From positions 5,122,321-5,186,320 of the forward strand of contig KB904821.1 in NCBI GenBank assembly GCA_000380225.1: a DNA stretch of 64,000 nucleotides, given 5' to 3'. Below the pieces are notes generated by a model. It ran no database searches, had not been told where the DNA came from, and was given only the letters and a program-made list of their open reading frames with translations. The position numbers were made by a program, and so were the translations under genes. Source of the DNA: a filamentous cyanobacterium ESFC-1 (lineage in GTDB: Bacteria; Cyanobacteriota; Cyanobacteriia; Cyanobacteriales; Spirulinaceae). Within the stretch, counting starts at the first letter, position 1; each line of letters starts with the position of its first letter. This document shows, piece by piece, positions 17,087-25,894 of this stretch.

Positions 17087-17635
17087 ATGGGACGAACGCG
17101 AGCAAGTAAAGAAGCCGTTGTGGCCGGACTCAAAGAAGACTTCAGCGACGTTCAACTCGCCGTTGTCATTGACTATAAAGGCTTATCCGTGGCTGAAATT
17201 GGCGAACTGCGTAACAACCTCCGCGAAGTTGGAGCGAGTTGCAAAGTCGCGAAAAACACACTGATGAATCTAGCCATTGCTGATAACGAGCATTGGCAAC
17301 CCATGCAAGAATTTTTGCAAGATTCTTCTGCTTTCTTACTGGTCAAAGAAGACGTAAGCGGCGCGGTTAAAGCTTATAAAACCTTCCAAAAAAACACCAA
17401 AAAAACCGAATTACGCGGTGGTGTAATGGAAGGGCGGGCTTTATCTCAAGCTGAGGTCGAAGCCCTAGGCGACTTACCGAGCAAAGAGCAACTCTACGCT
17501 CAAATTGCCGGGGGTCTCAACGCCTTGGCGACCAAGTTGGCTGTGGCCATCAACGAAGTGCCGACTTCTCTGGGTCGAGCTATCCAAGCTGTTTCTGAAA
17601 AAGAAGAAGGCGGCGATACTGACCAAGCGGCATAA
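17087..17635 (+). CDS. rplJ: 50S ribosomal protein L10
   Basis: The 182-residue base of the L7/L12 stalk anchors the L12 dimers through its C-terminal helix. The blocks DYKGLSVAEIGELRNNLRE and CKVAKNTLMNLAI are diagnostic, and the C-terminal part has the ALATKLAVAINEVPTSLGRA helix. AAGGAGG lies just upstream. It is followed by rplL after 59 bases, the standard pairing. Confidence 0.97.
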   Translation: MGRTRASKEAVVAGLKEDFSDVQLAVVIDYKGLSVAEIGELRNNLREVGASCKVAKNTLMNLAIADNEHWQPMQEFLQDSSAFLLVKEDVSGAVKAYKTFQKNTKKTELRGGVMEGRALSQAEVEALGDLPSKEQLYAQIAGGLNALATKLAVAINEVPTSLGRAIQAVSEKEEGGDTDQAA

Positions 17636-17694
17636 TACCAAAGCAAAATTTCTAACCCAAACAACCACACAATTTATTTAAGGAGTGTAATTCC

Positions 17695-18084
17695 ATGTCT
17701 GCTGTTACCGACGAAATTCTCGAAAAGTTAAAAACTCTGACCTTATTGGAAGCGGCTGAATTAGTCAAGCAAATCGAAGAAACCTTCGAGGTCAGTGCTG
17801 CGGCTCCGGCTGGCGGCATGATGATGGCTCCCGGTCCTGGGCCTGCTGCTACTGAAGAAGTCGAAGAGAAAACCGAATTCGACGTGATTCTCGAAGAGTT
17901 CCCCAGCGACAAGAAAATCGCCGTTCTCAAAGTGGTTCGTGCGATTACCGGGTTGGGTCTCAAAGAAGCCAAAGAAATCGTCGAATCTGTGCCTAAAGCG
18001 CTCAAGGAAGCTACTTCCAAAGAGGATGCCGAAGCAGTCAAGAAGCAGCTTGAAGAAGCTGGCGCTAAAGTGACCGTGAAATAG
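17695..18084 (+). CDS. rplL: 50S ribosomal protein L7/L12
   Basis: The 129-residue stalk protein recruits translation GTPases. The N-terminal dimerisation helix ([20 protein letters not shown]), the Ala/Gly-rich hinge with [12 protein letters not shown], and the C-terminal domain with [20 protein letters not shown] are all present. AAGGAG precedes the ATG. It is the last gene of the operon and a terminator follows. Confidence 0.98.
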   Translation: MSAVTDEILEKLKTLTLLEAAELVKQIEETFEVSAAAPAGGMMMAPGPGPAATEEVEEKTEFDVILEEFPSDKKIAVLKVVRAITGLGLKEAKEIVESVPKALKEATSKEDAEAVKKQLEEAGAKVTVK

Positions 18085-18114
18085 ATTTTATTTCCATACC
18101 TGCTTAATTTTTAG

Positions 18115-18146
18115 GGGCGTGTGCTGTGTCGCACGCCCTTTTTTTT
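18115..18146 (+). terminator. Rho-independent terminator after rplL
   Basis: GGGCGTG (18115-18121) pairs with CACGCCC (18132-18138) and is followed at once by eight T residues, 30 bases past the rplL stop. Confidence 0.92.
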
Positions 18147-18251
18147 GGGCAATTAAGACCAATGTACCTTTTTGATATGATTTGTAGAAGAAGGAGTAAA
18201 AAATCAAAGAATCAGTAATGGCTTGAGACTATTTTGTATTGGGAAGACTTT

Positions 18252-18344
18252 ATAAGCTGTTACGCATTTAAACCGCCGATTCCATTGGCTGAACCCTTTG
18301 GTGAGCTGGGATCGAGACAGACATTTAAAGGATTAACAGCTTAT
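18252..18344 (+). promoter_or_regulatory. 11-bp inverted repeat that covers the start codon of the PAS-GGDEF gene
   Basis: ATAAGCTGTTA (18252-18262) is mirrored exactly by TAACAGCTTAT (18334-18344). The second arm contains the A and T of the ATG at 18343 and lies beside the AAAGGA ribosome-binding site. Pairing in the mRNA would hide the start. Whether it is used is inference; it could also mark the edge of inserted DNA. Confidence 0.5.
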
Positions 18345-21243
18345 GTCTAAAAAATTGACCTATGAAGAATTAGAGCAGCGGGTTCGGGAGCTGGAGGCAA
18401 GCAAAACGCTCCGAGGGCAAAGCCATATAGGCGAATCGGTCGACACCTTACACGCCGGGGTAGTGATTCATGGAAAGAACGGAACCGAAGTTATTGCCAG
18501 TAATACGGCAGCTCTAAATATGCTGGGAGTAACACGGGAGCAGTTGGTCGGAAGAAATACGTTCGATCCTACCTGGACATTTCTACTCGAGGACGGTAGC
18601 CCGATGCCAGTTGAGGGATATCCTGTGTCACGGGTTATTGCTACAAAAAAGATCGTCCCCAGCATGATAATGGGTATCCAGCACGCCGATAAACCAGACC
18701 CGATCTGGATTATTGTCACAGCAATCCCGGAGCTAGACGAAAACGGCTGCATCACCCAAATTGTTGTCAGCTTTATGGACATTAGCTCACTTAAAAAAAG
18801 TGAAGAACAATATCGAAACTTGTTCGAGAATACGATGCAGGAGGTACATCTCTGGCAGCTCGTGCGCGATCGGCAAGGGGCGATTAAGACTTGGCGATTG
18901 GTAGATGCTAATCCTGCCGCTCTCAACGCCTGGGGCAAAACCCGCTCTGACATTATCGGTCAAACCGCTGATGAGGTTTTTTCATACAATGCAACGGAAC
19001 AGTTCATGCCCATTGTGAAGAAGATTTTTTCAGACAGCACACCCCACACATGGGAAACTTATTTTCCACCAACGGGTCAGTTCTACCACATGACCAGTGT
19101 CCCATTTGGGGAATATTTCATGAGTACCGGAACAGACCTCACTGAACGTAAGCATACTGAAATAGCCTTACAGAAAAGTGAGAACCTCCTCTCCCAGGCT
19201 GAGGAAATTGCAGATATGGGAAGTTGGGAATGGGATATTGAAAACGATATAGTGTATTGGTCAGATGGTTTATTTAAAATTTTTAAAATTTCGCCCCAAG
19301 AAGGCGCACCAAAATGGGCACAACAGTCAGGATTTTACGAAAAAGAAAGTTATAAGAAATTAAGTAGGGCAGTAGAAATATGCGTTCAAAACGGCACACC
19401 TTACGAAGTTGAAGTGCAAGCCATACGTTCAGACGGAGAAATACGAACTTGTATTTCCCGTGGAAAGGCCGAAAAAAATCATGAAGGTAAAATAGTTCGC
19501 CTGTTGGGAAGTTTTAATGACATCACCGAGCGGGTGAAAATGGAACAAGCATTAACGAAAAGTGAAAGTTTATTGCGTAATATAATCGACTCTTCGACTG
19601 ATTATATTTTTGTAAAAGACAAAAATTTAAGAATGGTCGTATGCAATGAAACATTCGCCCAAGCGGTCAACAAAAAACCGTCCGATTTAATTGGCAAAAC
19701 AGATATTGAAAACGGTTGGGATGCTGAACGGGTAAAAGGAAACCCTGACAAAGGGATTACAGGATATCATGAACATGACACTGAAGTATTAAGCGGAAAG
19801 ATTGTGCAAAATACGGTTACAGCAATCATTTCCGGTGAAAAAGTTTTTTTTGATAGCGTAAAAATTCCTCTAAAAGATGAGAATAATCAAATATTTGGTG
19901 TCCTTGGCATAAATAGGGATATTACCGAACAAAAACAAGCGGAGCAAGCTCTGAAAGCCAGCGAAGAACAGTTCCGCACACTCGTTAATGAAAGCCCGTT
20001 TCCTATTGTTGTTCTAGATACGACAGGCGAAAACATTCTGCATTGGAGTAAAAGCGCACAAGAACTATTTGGGTATCGGCCCAAAACGCCTGCCGAATGG
20101 TTCTCCCTTGCTTATCCCGATCCCCAATACCGCCAGGAGGTTATCGACCGCTCGAAGCCGTATTTAGAAAGAGCGCCACACTCGAAAACAGCCGTGAATA
20201 CCGGTGAGTATCGCATTGCGTGCCGGGATGGGTCTATAAAAATATGCGAGATCTACGCGCAATTAATTTCTGGCAACCTTGTGTTGACAAATAATGATAT
20301 TACCGAGCGCAAACAGGCTGAAGCAGAAATTCAGGCAGCTAGGGATTTTCTGAATACGCTGATTGATTTAAGTGTGTTCGGTATGTGGATATCCGACCGC
20401 GAAGGGACAATCATCCAGGTCAACCGTATTTTGTGCGAAACGATGAATATGACCGACGATCAGATCGTTGGTAAATATAACGTTTTTGAGGACGATAACC
20501 TAAAAGCGCAAGGGGTTATGCCTAAAGTGAAGGCTGTTTTCGAGCAGTATCAATCGGCACATTTTACAATTTTTTGGCAGGCAGCAAGGATGAGCGATAT
20601 CGCTTTTCAATCAGTACGGGATATGTATATCGATGTCTATATGTTTCCCATCTTGAACACACAAGGAACGTTGAAGAATGTGGTCTGTCAATGGGTAGAC
20701 ATTAGCGAACTCAAGAATGCGGAAACAAAACTGCGTGAAATGGTTGAGTTTGACGCTTTAACGCAAGTTTATTCAAGACAGCATTTATTAGAACTCGCCG
20801 AAAGAATGTTCATACGTATCAAACAAGACCAGACTTCACTGTTATGTATGATGTTCGATATCGATCACTTTAAGTTAATCAACGATCAATATGGTCACAA
20901 GGCTGGTGATATTGCACTAATCGCTTTTTCAGAAATTGTCTCTAAGAATCTTAGAAGCAATGATATTTTCGGCAGGCTTGGTGGAGAAGAATTTTTAGCA
21001 GTAGTTCCAGAAATTTCATTAGAAGCGGGTAAGACGTTAGCTGAACGAATCAGAGTTGAAGTTTCAAAAATGCCAATTACGGTGGGTGCAGACTGCATCA
21101 CCATGACAGTGAGCGTTGGTCTATCAATGTACGAAAAAACTACGAATTTGGCTACATTGGGTGAACTCATAGAACTTTCTGACAAAGCTCTCTACACAGC
21201 GAAGAATAGTGGTAGAAACCGTGTTTGCGTTGATAAGGCATAA
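18343..21243 (+). CDS. Multi-PAS diguanylate cyclase (GGDEF)
   Basis: The 966-residue protein has a short N-terminal coiled coil (YEELEQRVRELEAS), about six PAS/PAC units in tandem (their ends are marked by the recurring DITERK and DISELK motifs at about 150, 270, 395, 525, 660 and 795) and a C-terminal GGDEF domain. The active site reads GGEEF at 880-884, and RSND at 871-874, five residues before it, is the RxxD product-inhibition site, so it should make cyclic di-GMP and be feedback-controlled. It has no membrane helix or EAL domain. Unlike its neighbours the gene contains no GCGATCGC that I can find and uses more A/T-ending codons, which suggests recent transfer. It stands alone between the rplL terminator and an oppositely oriented small gene. 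Confidence 0.92.
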   Translation: MSKKLTYEELEQRVRELEASKTLRGQSHIGESVDTLHAGVVIHGKNGTEVIASNTAALNMLGVTREQLVGRNTFDPTWTFLLEDGSPMPVEGYPVSRVIATKKIVPSMIMGIQHADKPDPIWIIVTAIPELDENGCITQIVVSFMDISSLKKSEEQYRNLFENTMQEVHLWQLVRDRQGAIKTWRLVDANPAALNAWGKTRSDIIGQTADEVFSYNATEQFMPIVKKIFSDSTPHTWETYFPPTGQFYHMTSVPFGEYFMSTGTDLTERKHTEIALQKSENLLSQAEEIADMGSWEWDIENDIVYWSDGLFKIFKISPQEGAPKWAQQSGFYEKESYKKLSRAVEICVQNGTPYEVEVQAIRSDGEIRTCISRGKAEKNHEGKIVRLLGSFNDITERVKMEQALTKSESLLRNIIDSSTDYIFVKDKNLRMVVCNETFAQAVNKKPSDLIGKTDIENGWDAERVKGNPDKGITGYHEHDTEVLSGKIVQNTVTAIISGEKVFFDSVKIPLKDENNQIFGVLGINRDITEQKQAEQALKASEEQFRTLVNESPFPIVVLDTTGENILHWSKSAQELFGYRPKTPAEWFSLAYPDPQYRQEVIDRSKPYLERAPHSKTAVNTGEYRIACRDGSIKICEIYAQLISGNLVLTNNDITERKQAEAEIQAARDFLNTLIDLSVFGMWISDREGTIIQVNRILCETMNMTDDQIVGKYNVFEDDNLKAQGVMPKVKAVFEQYQSAHFTIFWQAARMSDIAFQSVRDMYIDVYMFPILNTQGTLKNVVCQWVDISELKNAETKLREMVEFDALTQVYSRQHLLELAERMFIRIKQDQTSLLCMMFDIDHFKLINDQYGHKAGDIALIAFSEIVSKNLRSNDIFGRLGGEEFLAVVPEISLEAGKTLAERIRVEVSKMPITVGADCITMTVSVGLSMYEKTTNLATLGELIELSDKALYTAKNSGRNRVCVDKA

Positions 21244-21315
21244 CATACGCATCCAGCAGACAGACCAAAGGTGCGCCGGAAAAGACTCGTTTGATCTTCA
21301 TAATTTGTTTTGAAT

Positions 21316-21609
21316 TTAACGATAGTAGCGTTTTTCTAAATAAGCTCTGGCTTCGGTTTGAGATTCGCAGTAGAATGTTTCTCGCGATACGGGGTCATAA
21401 ATTTTTAAATAAGTTTGACCGTTGCGATCGCGCCCCCAATAAACTCGCGGTTCAGAACCAGATAACAACAGGGTTTTGAGGTTGCTTCCCCATTGAAAAA
21501 TTAGCCACCTGAAACGAGAAAAACCAGGGCGATCGCGTTTTACCCCAGTCGTTTTTTCTGAAGACGCGATCTCGACAATCCGAACATCGGGAGCATCACT
21601 TTTATTCAT
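21316..21609 (-). CDS. Small conserved cyanobacterial protein of unknown function
   Basis: The 97-residue protein is basic in its first half (KRDRPGFSRFRWLIFQW). It has a C-terminal half of the type YWGRDRNGQTYLKIYDPVSRE followed by SQTEARAYLEKRYY, which reads as two strands and a helix. The sequence contains HIP1 sites and looks coding. I do not recognise a named family. It is transcribed away from the MocR gene and faces the end of the PAS-GGDEF gene. Confidence 0.65.
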   Translation of the reverse strand: MNKSDAPDVRIVEIASSEKTTGVKRDRPGFSRFRWLIFQWGSNLKTLLLSGSEPRVYWGRDRNGQTYLKIYDPVSRETFYCESQTEARAYLEKRYYR

Positions 21610-21685
21610 AATTCAAAATCCTTGCGGCTGAACGTTTTTCAATTTTCAGTAATTTTCCTAGTAAAAAACAGAGGCAATACTGCTA

Positions 21686-21751
21686 AATTGTTATGAACAC
21701 AGTTGCCCAAAATACAACTGTTATGGTGATAAACCGGGGTAACTGTATTGG
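21686..21751 (+). promoter_or_regulatory. Three direct repeats upstream of the MocR-type gene
   Basis: AATTGTTATGA (21686), AACTGTTATGG (21716) and AACTGTATTGG (21741) are near-identical 11-mers spaced 30 and 25 bases apart, ending 20 bases before the chosen start. AATACA (21711) and TGTATT (21744) also form an inverted pair. MocR regulators such as PdxR often bind spaced direct repeats, so these are good operator candidates for self-regulation. Confidence 0.5.
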
Positions 21752-21771
21752 TTGTCTCTCCTCATGGATTT

Positions 21772-23244
21772 ATGAAAGTTCTTCTCGCAGACTCCTCCCA
21801 ACCTCAAAACCTCTACGAACAAGTCGCAGAACGCATCCAGGGCTTAATTCAAGAAGGAACATTACAACCGGGCGATCGCCTTCCTTCGGTTCGCAAACTG
21901 CATCAACAGTTGTCTGTGAGCGTTTCAACCGTACTCGAAGCCTATCGTCTCCTCGAAGATCGCGGCTTAATTTGTGCGCGTCCGCAATCGGGATACTATG
22001 TCAAACACACCGCTTTAAAACAGCCCGACGAACCCAAACCTTCCACCCCTCCTTGGCAAGTCTACGCGGTGGATACTTCCCTGGCTTTTGTGGTTTATGC
22101 GGCGATTCGTCATCCTCACGCCATTAAACTCGGTTCTGCGATTCCTTCCCCGGATTTACTGCCCCTTACGTCTCTTAACCGCCTGATGGGACAAGCGATT
22201 CGTTCGCAACCGGATATTGTTCACGCTTATGAAGTGCCGTCGGGTTGCGAAACCCTGCGTCACGAAATCGCCAAACGCCTGATGGATGCGGGTTGTTCGG
22301 TAACGCCGGATCGTGTTGTGATTACCAATGGGGCTACTGAAGCGGTGTATTTGTCTCTCAAAGCCGTCACCCAACCGGGGGATACGGTTGCGATTGAATC
22401 CCCGACTTATCCCGGTTTACTCGAAGCTATCGAAACTTTGCATCTCAAAGCCTTAGAACTTCCTACCCATCCCCGCAACGGCATTTGCTTGGATCGTCTC
22501 GAAACGGCGTTTAAAAAACAGCAAGTTCAAGCTTGTGCCTTGGTTTCTAACTTTAGCAATCCTTTGGGTAGTTGTATGAGCGATCGCGCCAAAAAAGCCC
22601 TCGTCGATTTGCTCAATCAGTACAACATCCCTTTGATCGAAGATGATGTCTATGGGGAACTGTACCACACCGGAACGCGCCCAAAAGCCATTAAAGCCTT
22701 TGATACCGAGGGACGGGTTTTATATTGCGCTTCGGTGAGTAAAACCCTTTCCTCTGGACTGCGGGTGGGCTGGGCGATCGCGGGACGCTATCATCATCGT
22801 GTCGAACAGTTAAAAATGGTCACGAATCTCACCTGCGCGATCGCCCCACAATTGGCGGTAGCCGCCTTTTTTGCCAATGGGGGGTGCGATCGCCATCTGC
22901 GCCGCCTCCGCCATGCTTATCAAGCCCATATCGCCCGCATGACGCAAGCAATCTGCGAGTATTTCCCCACCGAAACCCGCGTGACTCGTCCCAACGGCGG
23001 CCATGTTTTGTGGTTGGAGTTACCCCCAGAATTTGACGCGATGCAGTTGTACCACGAAGCCTTACAGCACAACATTTGTATTGCCCCCGGCGTTATTTTT
23101 TCCCCATCTCGCAGTTTTAACCACTGTTTACGTCTTAATTGTGCTTTACCCTGGTCAGATCGAATCGAACAAGCGATTGAGACTTTAGGGCTTTTAAGCA
23201 AGCAACAATTAGCCCGTCAATTCCTAGCTCGCACTGGGAGTTAA
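21772..23244 (+). CDS. MocR/GntR-type regulator with aminotransferase domain
   Basis: The protein has 490 residues from the ATG at 21772; the frame is open to a TTG at 21748 without a ribosome-binding site. The N-terminal winged helix is QNLYEQVAERIQGLIQEG, GDRLPSVRKL and STVLEAYRLLEDRGL. The rest is a class I aminotransferase fold: GATEAVYLSLKAVTQPGD, SPTYPGLLEA, SNFSNPLG, IEDDVYGEL and ASVSKTLSSGLRVGW with the PLP lysine. MocR proteins use PLP as effector or cofactor and usually control vitamin B6, GABA or amino-acid genes. No obvious target gene is adjacent, so the regulon is unknown. Confidence 0.88.
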   Translation: MKVLLADSSQPQNLYEQVAERIQGLIQEGTLQPGDRLPSVRKLHQQLSVSVSTVLEAYRLLEDRGLICARPQSGYYVKHTALKQPDEPKPSTPPWQVYAVDTSLAFVVYAAIRHPHAIKLGSAIPSPDLLPLTSLNRLMGQAIRSQPDIVHAYEVPSGCETLRHEIAKRLMDAGCSVTPDRVVITNGATEAVYLSLKAVTQPGDTVAIESPTYPGLLEAIETLHLKALELPTHPRNGICLDRLETAFKKQQVQACALVSNFSNPLGSCMSDRAKKALVDLLNQYNIPLIEDDVYGELYHTGTRPKAIKAFDTEGRVLYCASVSKTLSSGLRVGWAIAGRYHHRVEQLKMVTNLTCAIAPQLAVAAFFANGGCDRHLRRLRHAYQAHIARMTQAICEYFPTETRVTRPNGGHVLWLELPPEFDAMQLYHEALQHNICIAPGVIFSPSRSFNHCLRLNCALPWSDRIEQAIETLGLLSKQQLARQFLARTGS

Positions 23245-23310
23245 TATTTCGTTTCTGGGTTTTACCAAGGGAGGTCAAAATGAGTCTCTGCCTTCATTCT
23301 AAAGTTAAAT

Positions 23311-23363
23311 ATTAATGATTAAGTTGCAAAGCTAAAGATGGTGGGCGATGCCCACCCTACACT
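23311..23363. repeat. Short dispersed repeat overlapping the xisI start
   Basis: The stretch TAATGATTAAGTTGCAAAGC through GATGGTGGGCGATGCCCACCCTACA matches, in the reverse direction, 45823-45871 (GTGTAGGGTGGGCATCGC, then ATCTAGCTTTGAGCCTCAAC). GTGGGCGATGCCCAC is itself palindromic. The right part of this copy supplies the first codons of the XisI gene. Confidence 0.6.
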
Positions 23364-23686
23364 ATATCCATCGACAAATAATTTGTAACCTTTTAAAACC
23401 TTACGTTCAGATTGAATACGCCAATGCTGAAATTAAAAATCGTGCTGCTTTCGATCGAGATAATGACCAATATTTAATCATTTCTCAAGGATGGCAAAAC
23501 AAAAATCGCCACCATAGTTGCCTTCTTCCTGTGGAAATAATAAAAGGAAAAGTTTGGATTCAATGCGATAATACAGAAGATGGCATTGCCAATGATTTAG
23601 TCGTAGCCGGAATCCCAAAACAGGACATTGTTTTAGGTTTTCACGAACCCAATGTTAGGCAATATACCGGATTCGCGATCGCCTAA
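23348..23686 (+). CDS. XisI-family protein (fdxN element excision controlling factor-like), orphan
   Basis: The 112-residue protein follows the XisI pattern: an N-terminal helix, FDRDNDQYLIISQGWQNKNR, then GKVWIQCDNTEDGIANDLV and PKQDIVLGFHEPNVRQYTGF. XisI was named for its role in fdxN element excision in Anabaena with XisF and XisH. Most XisI copies are encoded directly after xisH, and no xisH or recombinase gene is nearby here. The ATG and the first few codons lie in a dispersed repeat, so the original N-terminus or an upstream partner may have been lost. Confidence 0.85.
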   Translation: MPTLHYIHRQIICNLLKPYVQIEYANAEIKNRAAFDRDNDQYLIISQGWQNKNRHHSCLLPVEIIKGKVWIQCDNTEDGIANDLVVAGIPKQDIVLGFHEPNVRQYTGFAIA

Positions 23687-23697
23687 TTTTTAAAACT

Positions 23698-24051
23698 TTA
23701 TATTCTCTTATTATTAATATCAATGAGAATGTTTGTGATAATGGGCTTTGATAGAGGAAGGTCTTGTTGTACCGTCTCCCATAATACTTGATTATTGACT
23801 CCAAAGTATTGATGAACAACTTTATCCCGCATACCAGTAATACTACGCCAAGGTACAGCCGGATAACGATCGCGAATGCTTAAAGAAATACTTTTAGTCG
23901 CTTCTCCAATGATTTCAATTGCACGAGTAACAGCATAAATAGTACGCTTATCTGCTTGAAATTGCTCGTAAGTCAGACCAGAAACAAAATTATTAGCGGT
24001 GTCAATATTTTCGAGTATATCTTGTAAATAATCCGTGACATCGCGGGTCAT
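23698..24051 (-). CDS. HepT-like HEPN (DUF86) ribonuclease toxin
   Basis: The 117-residue all-helical protein carries the HEPN catalytic motif R-x4-H in GMRDKVVHQYFGV (about residues 73-85), the RxxxxHxY form of the HepT/DUF86 toxins, together with RAIEIIGEATKSIS. HepT proteins cleave RNA and are held in check by a nucleotidyltransferase partner that AMPylates the Tyr next to the His. The start overlaps the end of the upstream MNT gene by 4 bases, so the two form one toxin-antitoxin operon. Confidence 0.9.
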   Translation of the reverse strand: MTRDVTDYLQDILENIDTANNFVSGLTYEQFQADKRTIYAVTRAIEIIGEATKSISLSIRDRYPAVPWRSITGMRDKVVHQYFGVNNQVLWETVQQDLPLSKPIITNILIDINNKRI

Positions 24052-24362
24052 AAATACTGCACTTCCGCTAAAATTCGTTTACCCAGATGCGGTTTCAGTC
24101 CTGTTTTCATCACCAAATCTACCTTAATTCCTAAACGATCGCTCAGTTCATTTTCTAATTCACAAAAAGTCAATAAACCGAAACGTCGCTCTGGCTCAAA
24201 TTCAACCAAAAGATCGAGGTCGCTTTTGGCAGTTTGTTCTCCCCGAATATAAGAACCAAAAATACCTAATTGAGTAATGCCATAGCGTTCTCTTAGTTCG
24301 GGAAATATTGATTGTAAATCCTCCAAAAAATTATCGAGGTTAGGAACAGAGATTTTTGTCAT
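24048..24362 (-). CDS. MntA-like minimal nucleotidyltransferase antitoxin
   Basis: The 104-residue protein has the nucleotidyltransferase signature GSYIRGEQTAKSDLDLLVEF (G-S then D-x-D at about residues 36-55) and a later metal-binding Asp in GIKVDLVMKTGLK. It is the antitoxin of the HEPN-MNT pair, known to AMPylate the toxin. Ile-Phe-Gly-Ser-Tyr-Ile-Arg-Gly is the usual motif 1 of this class. It is the first gene of the pair and overlaps the toxin by 4 bases. Confidence 0.9.
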   Translation of the reverse strand: MTKISVPNLDNFLEDLQSIFPELRERYGITQLGIFGSYIRGEQTAKSDLDLLVEFEPERRFGLLTFCELENELSDRLGIKVDLVMKTGLKPHLGKRILAEVQYL

Positions 24363-24645
24363 TAAAATATTATAGCAACCGCCAAAGCGGTTAAGACACC
24401 ATATCCATCCTCAGAAAATCAGCCCCTCCAATCAATAAAAATTTATCCTCTCTCATCCCCCCTCAACGTAGGGGGGAACGAGGGGGGTGGAGAGGGGTTG
24501 GGGTGAGGGCAAACCATAAAACGTTCTAACAGCTTTGCGTACTGCTATATGTCCTTGAGCCGACACAAAAAGGGCGTATACAATATGCCCCTACCGCCTC
24601 AATATTAACTGTAGGGACGCAATGCTTGCGCCCTCTTTGCTACAC
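24363..24645. other. Repeat-rich spacer
   Basis: No gene is seen. CCCCCCTCAACGTAGGGGGG is a palindrome at about 24459-24478, embedded in a larger C-rich/G-rich mirror segment up to 24520. GTAGGGACGCAATGCTTGCG near 24612-24631 is a type of repeat common in cyanobacterial spacers. Confidence 0.5.
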
Positions 24646-24680
24646 AAAACCCCGGTAACTTTTTAAGCAACCGGGGTTTT
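24646..24680 (-). terminator. Terminator at the end of the ribosomal superoperon
   Basis: AAAACCCCGGT and ACCGGGGTTTT form a perfect 11-bp stem over a 13-base loop, 15 bases beyond the prfA stop. On the minus strand it is followed by TTTTGTG. It closes the rplC-prfA series. Confidence 0.88.
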
Positions 24681-24695
24681 AAAACCAACTCAAAT

Positions 24696-25808
24696 TTACT
24701 GCAACACATCCGCCGTCGCAGGAGACGCAGCCAACTCCTCTAAACGCTCTTGTTGGTCTTGGGAAATACACGACTGAATCACATTCTCGATATCCCCTTC
24801 CAACAAAGGCGATAAAGTGAAGTTTTGGTTGAGGCGGTGATCGGTGACGCGATTATCCTTGTAATTATAAGTGCGGATTTTCTCAGAACGAGCGCCGGTT
24901 CCTACTTGCGATCGCCGCATGGAAGTTACCGCTTCTTTTTGTTCGCGCAACTTCATTTCGTACAACTTTGCTCGTAAAATCTGCATAGCCCGTTCGCGGT
25001 TTTGCAGTTGCGATCGCTCCTCGGTACAGAAAATCCGAATCCCCGTCGGCTTGTGAACCAAATCCACCGCCGTTTCTACCTTGTTGACGTTTTGACCGCC
25101 AGCGCCCCCAGAACGCGCCGTTTTAATCTCTAGGTCTCCGGGATCGATTTGTACCTCTACCTCGTCTACTTCGGGCATTATCGCTACCGTCGCGGTGGAG
25201 GTGTGAACCCGTCCCCCCGCTTCAGTCACCGGGACTCGTTGAACCCGATGTACCCCCGCTTCAAACTTGAGTTGACTGTAGACGCGATCGCCCTTAATCT
25301 CCAAAACCGCTTCTTTAAAACCGCCCATATCCGCCGTCGATTCACTCACCAACGACACCCGCCAATTCTGCGTTTCGGCGTAGCGGGAATACATCCGCAA
25401 CAAATCCCCCGCCCAAATACTCGCCTCATCGCCCCCGGTTCCGGCGCGAATTTCGAGCATAATATTCTTATCGTCGTTGGGGTCACTCGGTAGCAACAGG
25501 ACTTTCAATCTTTCCTCTAAATCCGCTAAAGTTGCTTCGAGTTCCTGCACCTCCAAGCTGGCCATTTCGTACATTTCCGAGTCATTCGCCGCTTCTTTTT
25601 GCACTTCTTTTGCGCCGACCAATTCCTCTTTTTTAGCTTGCCATTCTTGGTAAGTTTGTACCGTTTCTTCTAACGAAGACCGGGCGATCGCGACCTTTTG
25701 CAACTCATCGGGATTCGTCGCAATATCCGGGTCAGCCAAACGCCGCGTCAACTCCTTATACGTTTGTTCGACCGATTGTAATTTTTCCAGTAAATATGCT
25801 TCTGCCAT
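24696..25808 (-). CDS. prfA: Peptide chain release factor 1
   Basis: The 370-residue class I release factor reads UAA and UAG and triggers peptidyl-tRNA hydrolysis. The catalytic GGQ lies in [20 protein letters not shown]; the domain start [22 protein letters not shown] and FRIQSQL-like [18 protein letters not shown] are typical. The RF1 anticodon tripeptide region ([18 protein letters not shown]) is present, with PVT rather than the SPF of RF2. It is the last gene of the superoperon. Confidence 0.97.
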   Translation of the reverse strand: MAEAYLLEKLQSVEQTYKELTRRLADPDIATNPDELQKVAIARSSLEETVQTYQEWQAKKEELVGAKEVQKEAANDSEMYEMASLEVQELEATLADLEERLKVLLLPSDPNDDKNIMLEIRAGTGGDEASIWAGDLLRMYSRYAETQNWRVSLVSESTADMGGFKEAVLEIKGDRVYSQLKFEAGVHRVQRVPVTEAGGRVHTSTATVAIMPEVDEVEVQIDPGDLEIKTARSGGAGGQNVNKVETAVDLVHKPTGIRIFCTEERSQLQNRERAMQILRAKLYEMKLREQKEAVTSMRRSQVGTGARSEKIRTYNYKDNRVTDHRLNQNFTLSPLLEGDIENVIQSCISQDQQERLEELAASPATADVLQ

Positions 25809-25894
25809 AACAATCCTAATTTAATTCAGTTAAACACTTAAATACAACGAACCCAGCAGAAATCCTGCTGGGCCACTGATGTGAAATATAGTAG

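Noticed and set aside
18252-18344. Integron attC-like site at the PAS-GGDEF start
   Set aside because: The inverted arms do not match the RYYYAAC/GTTRRRY cores and no integrase or matching 3' site is seen.
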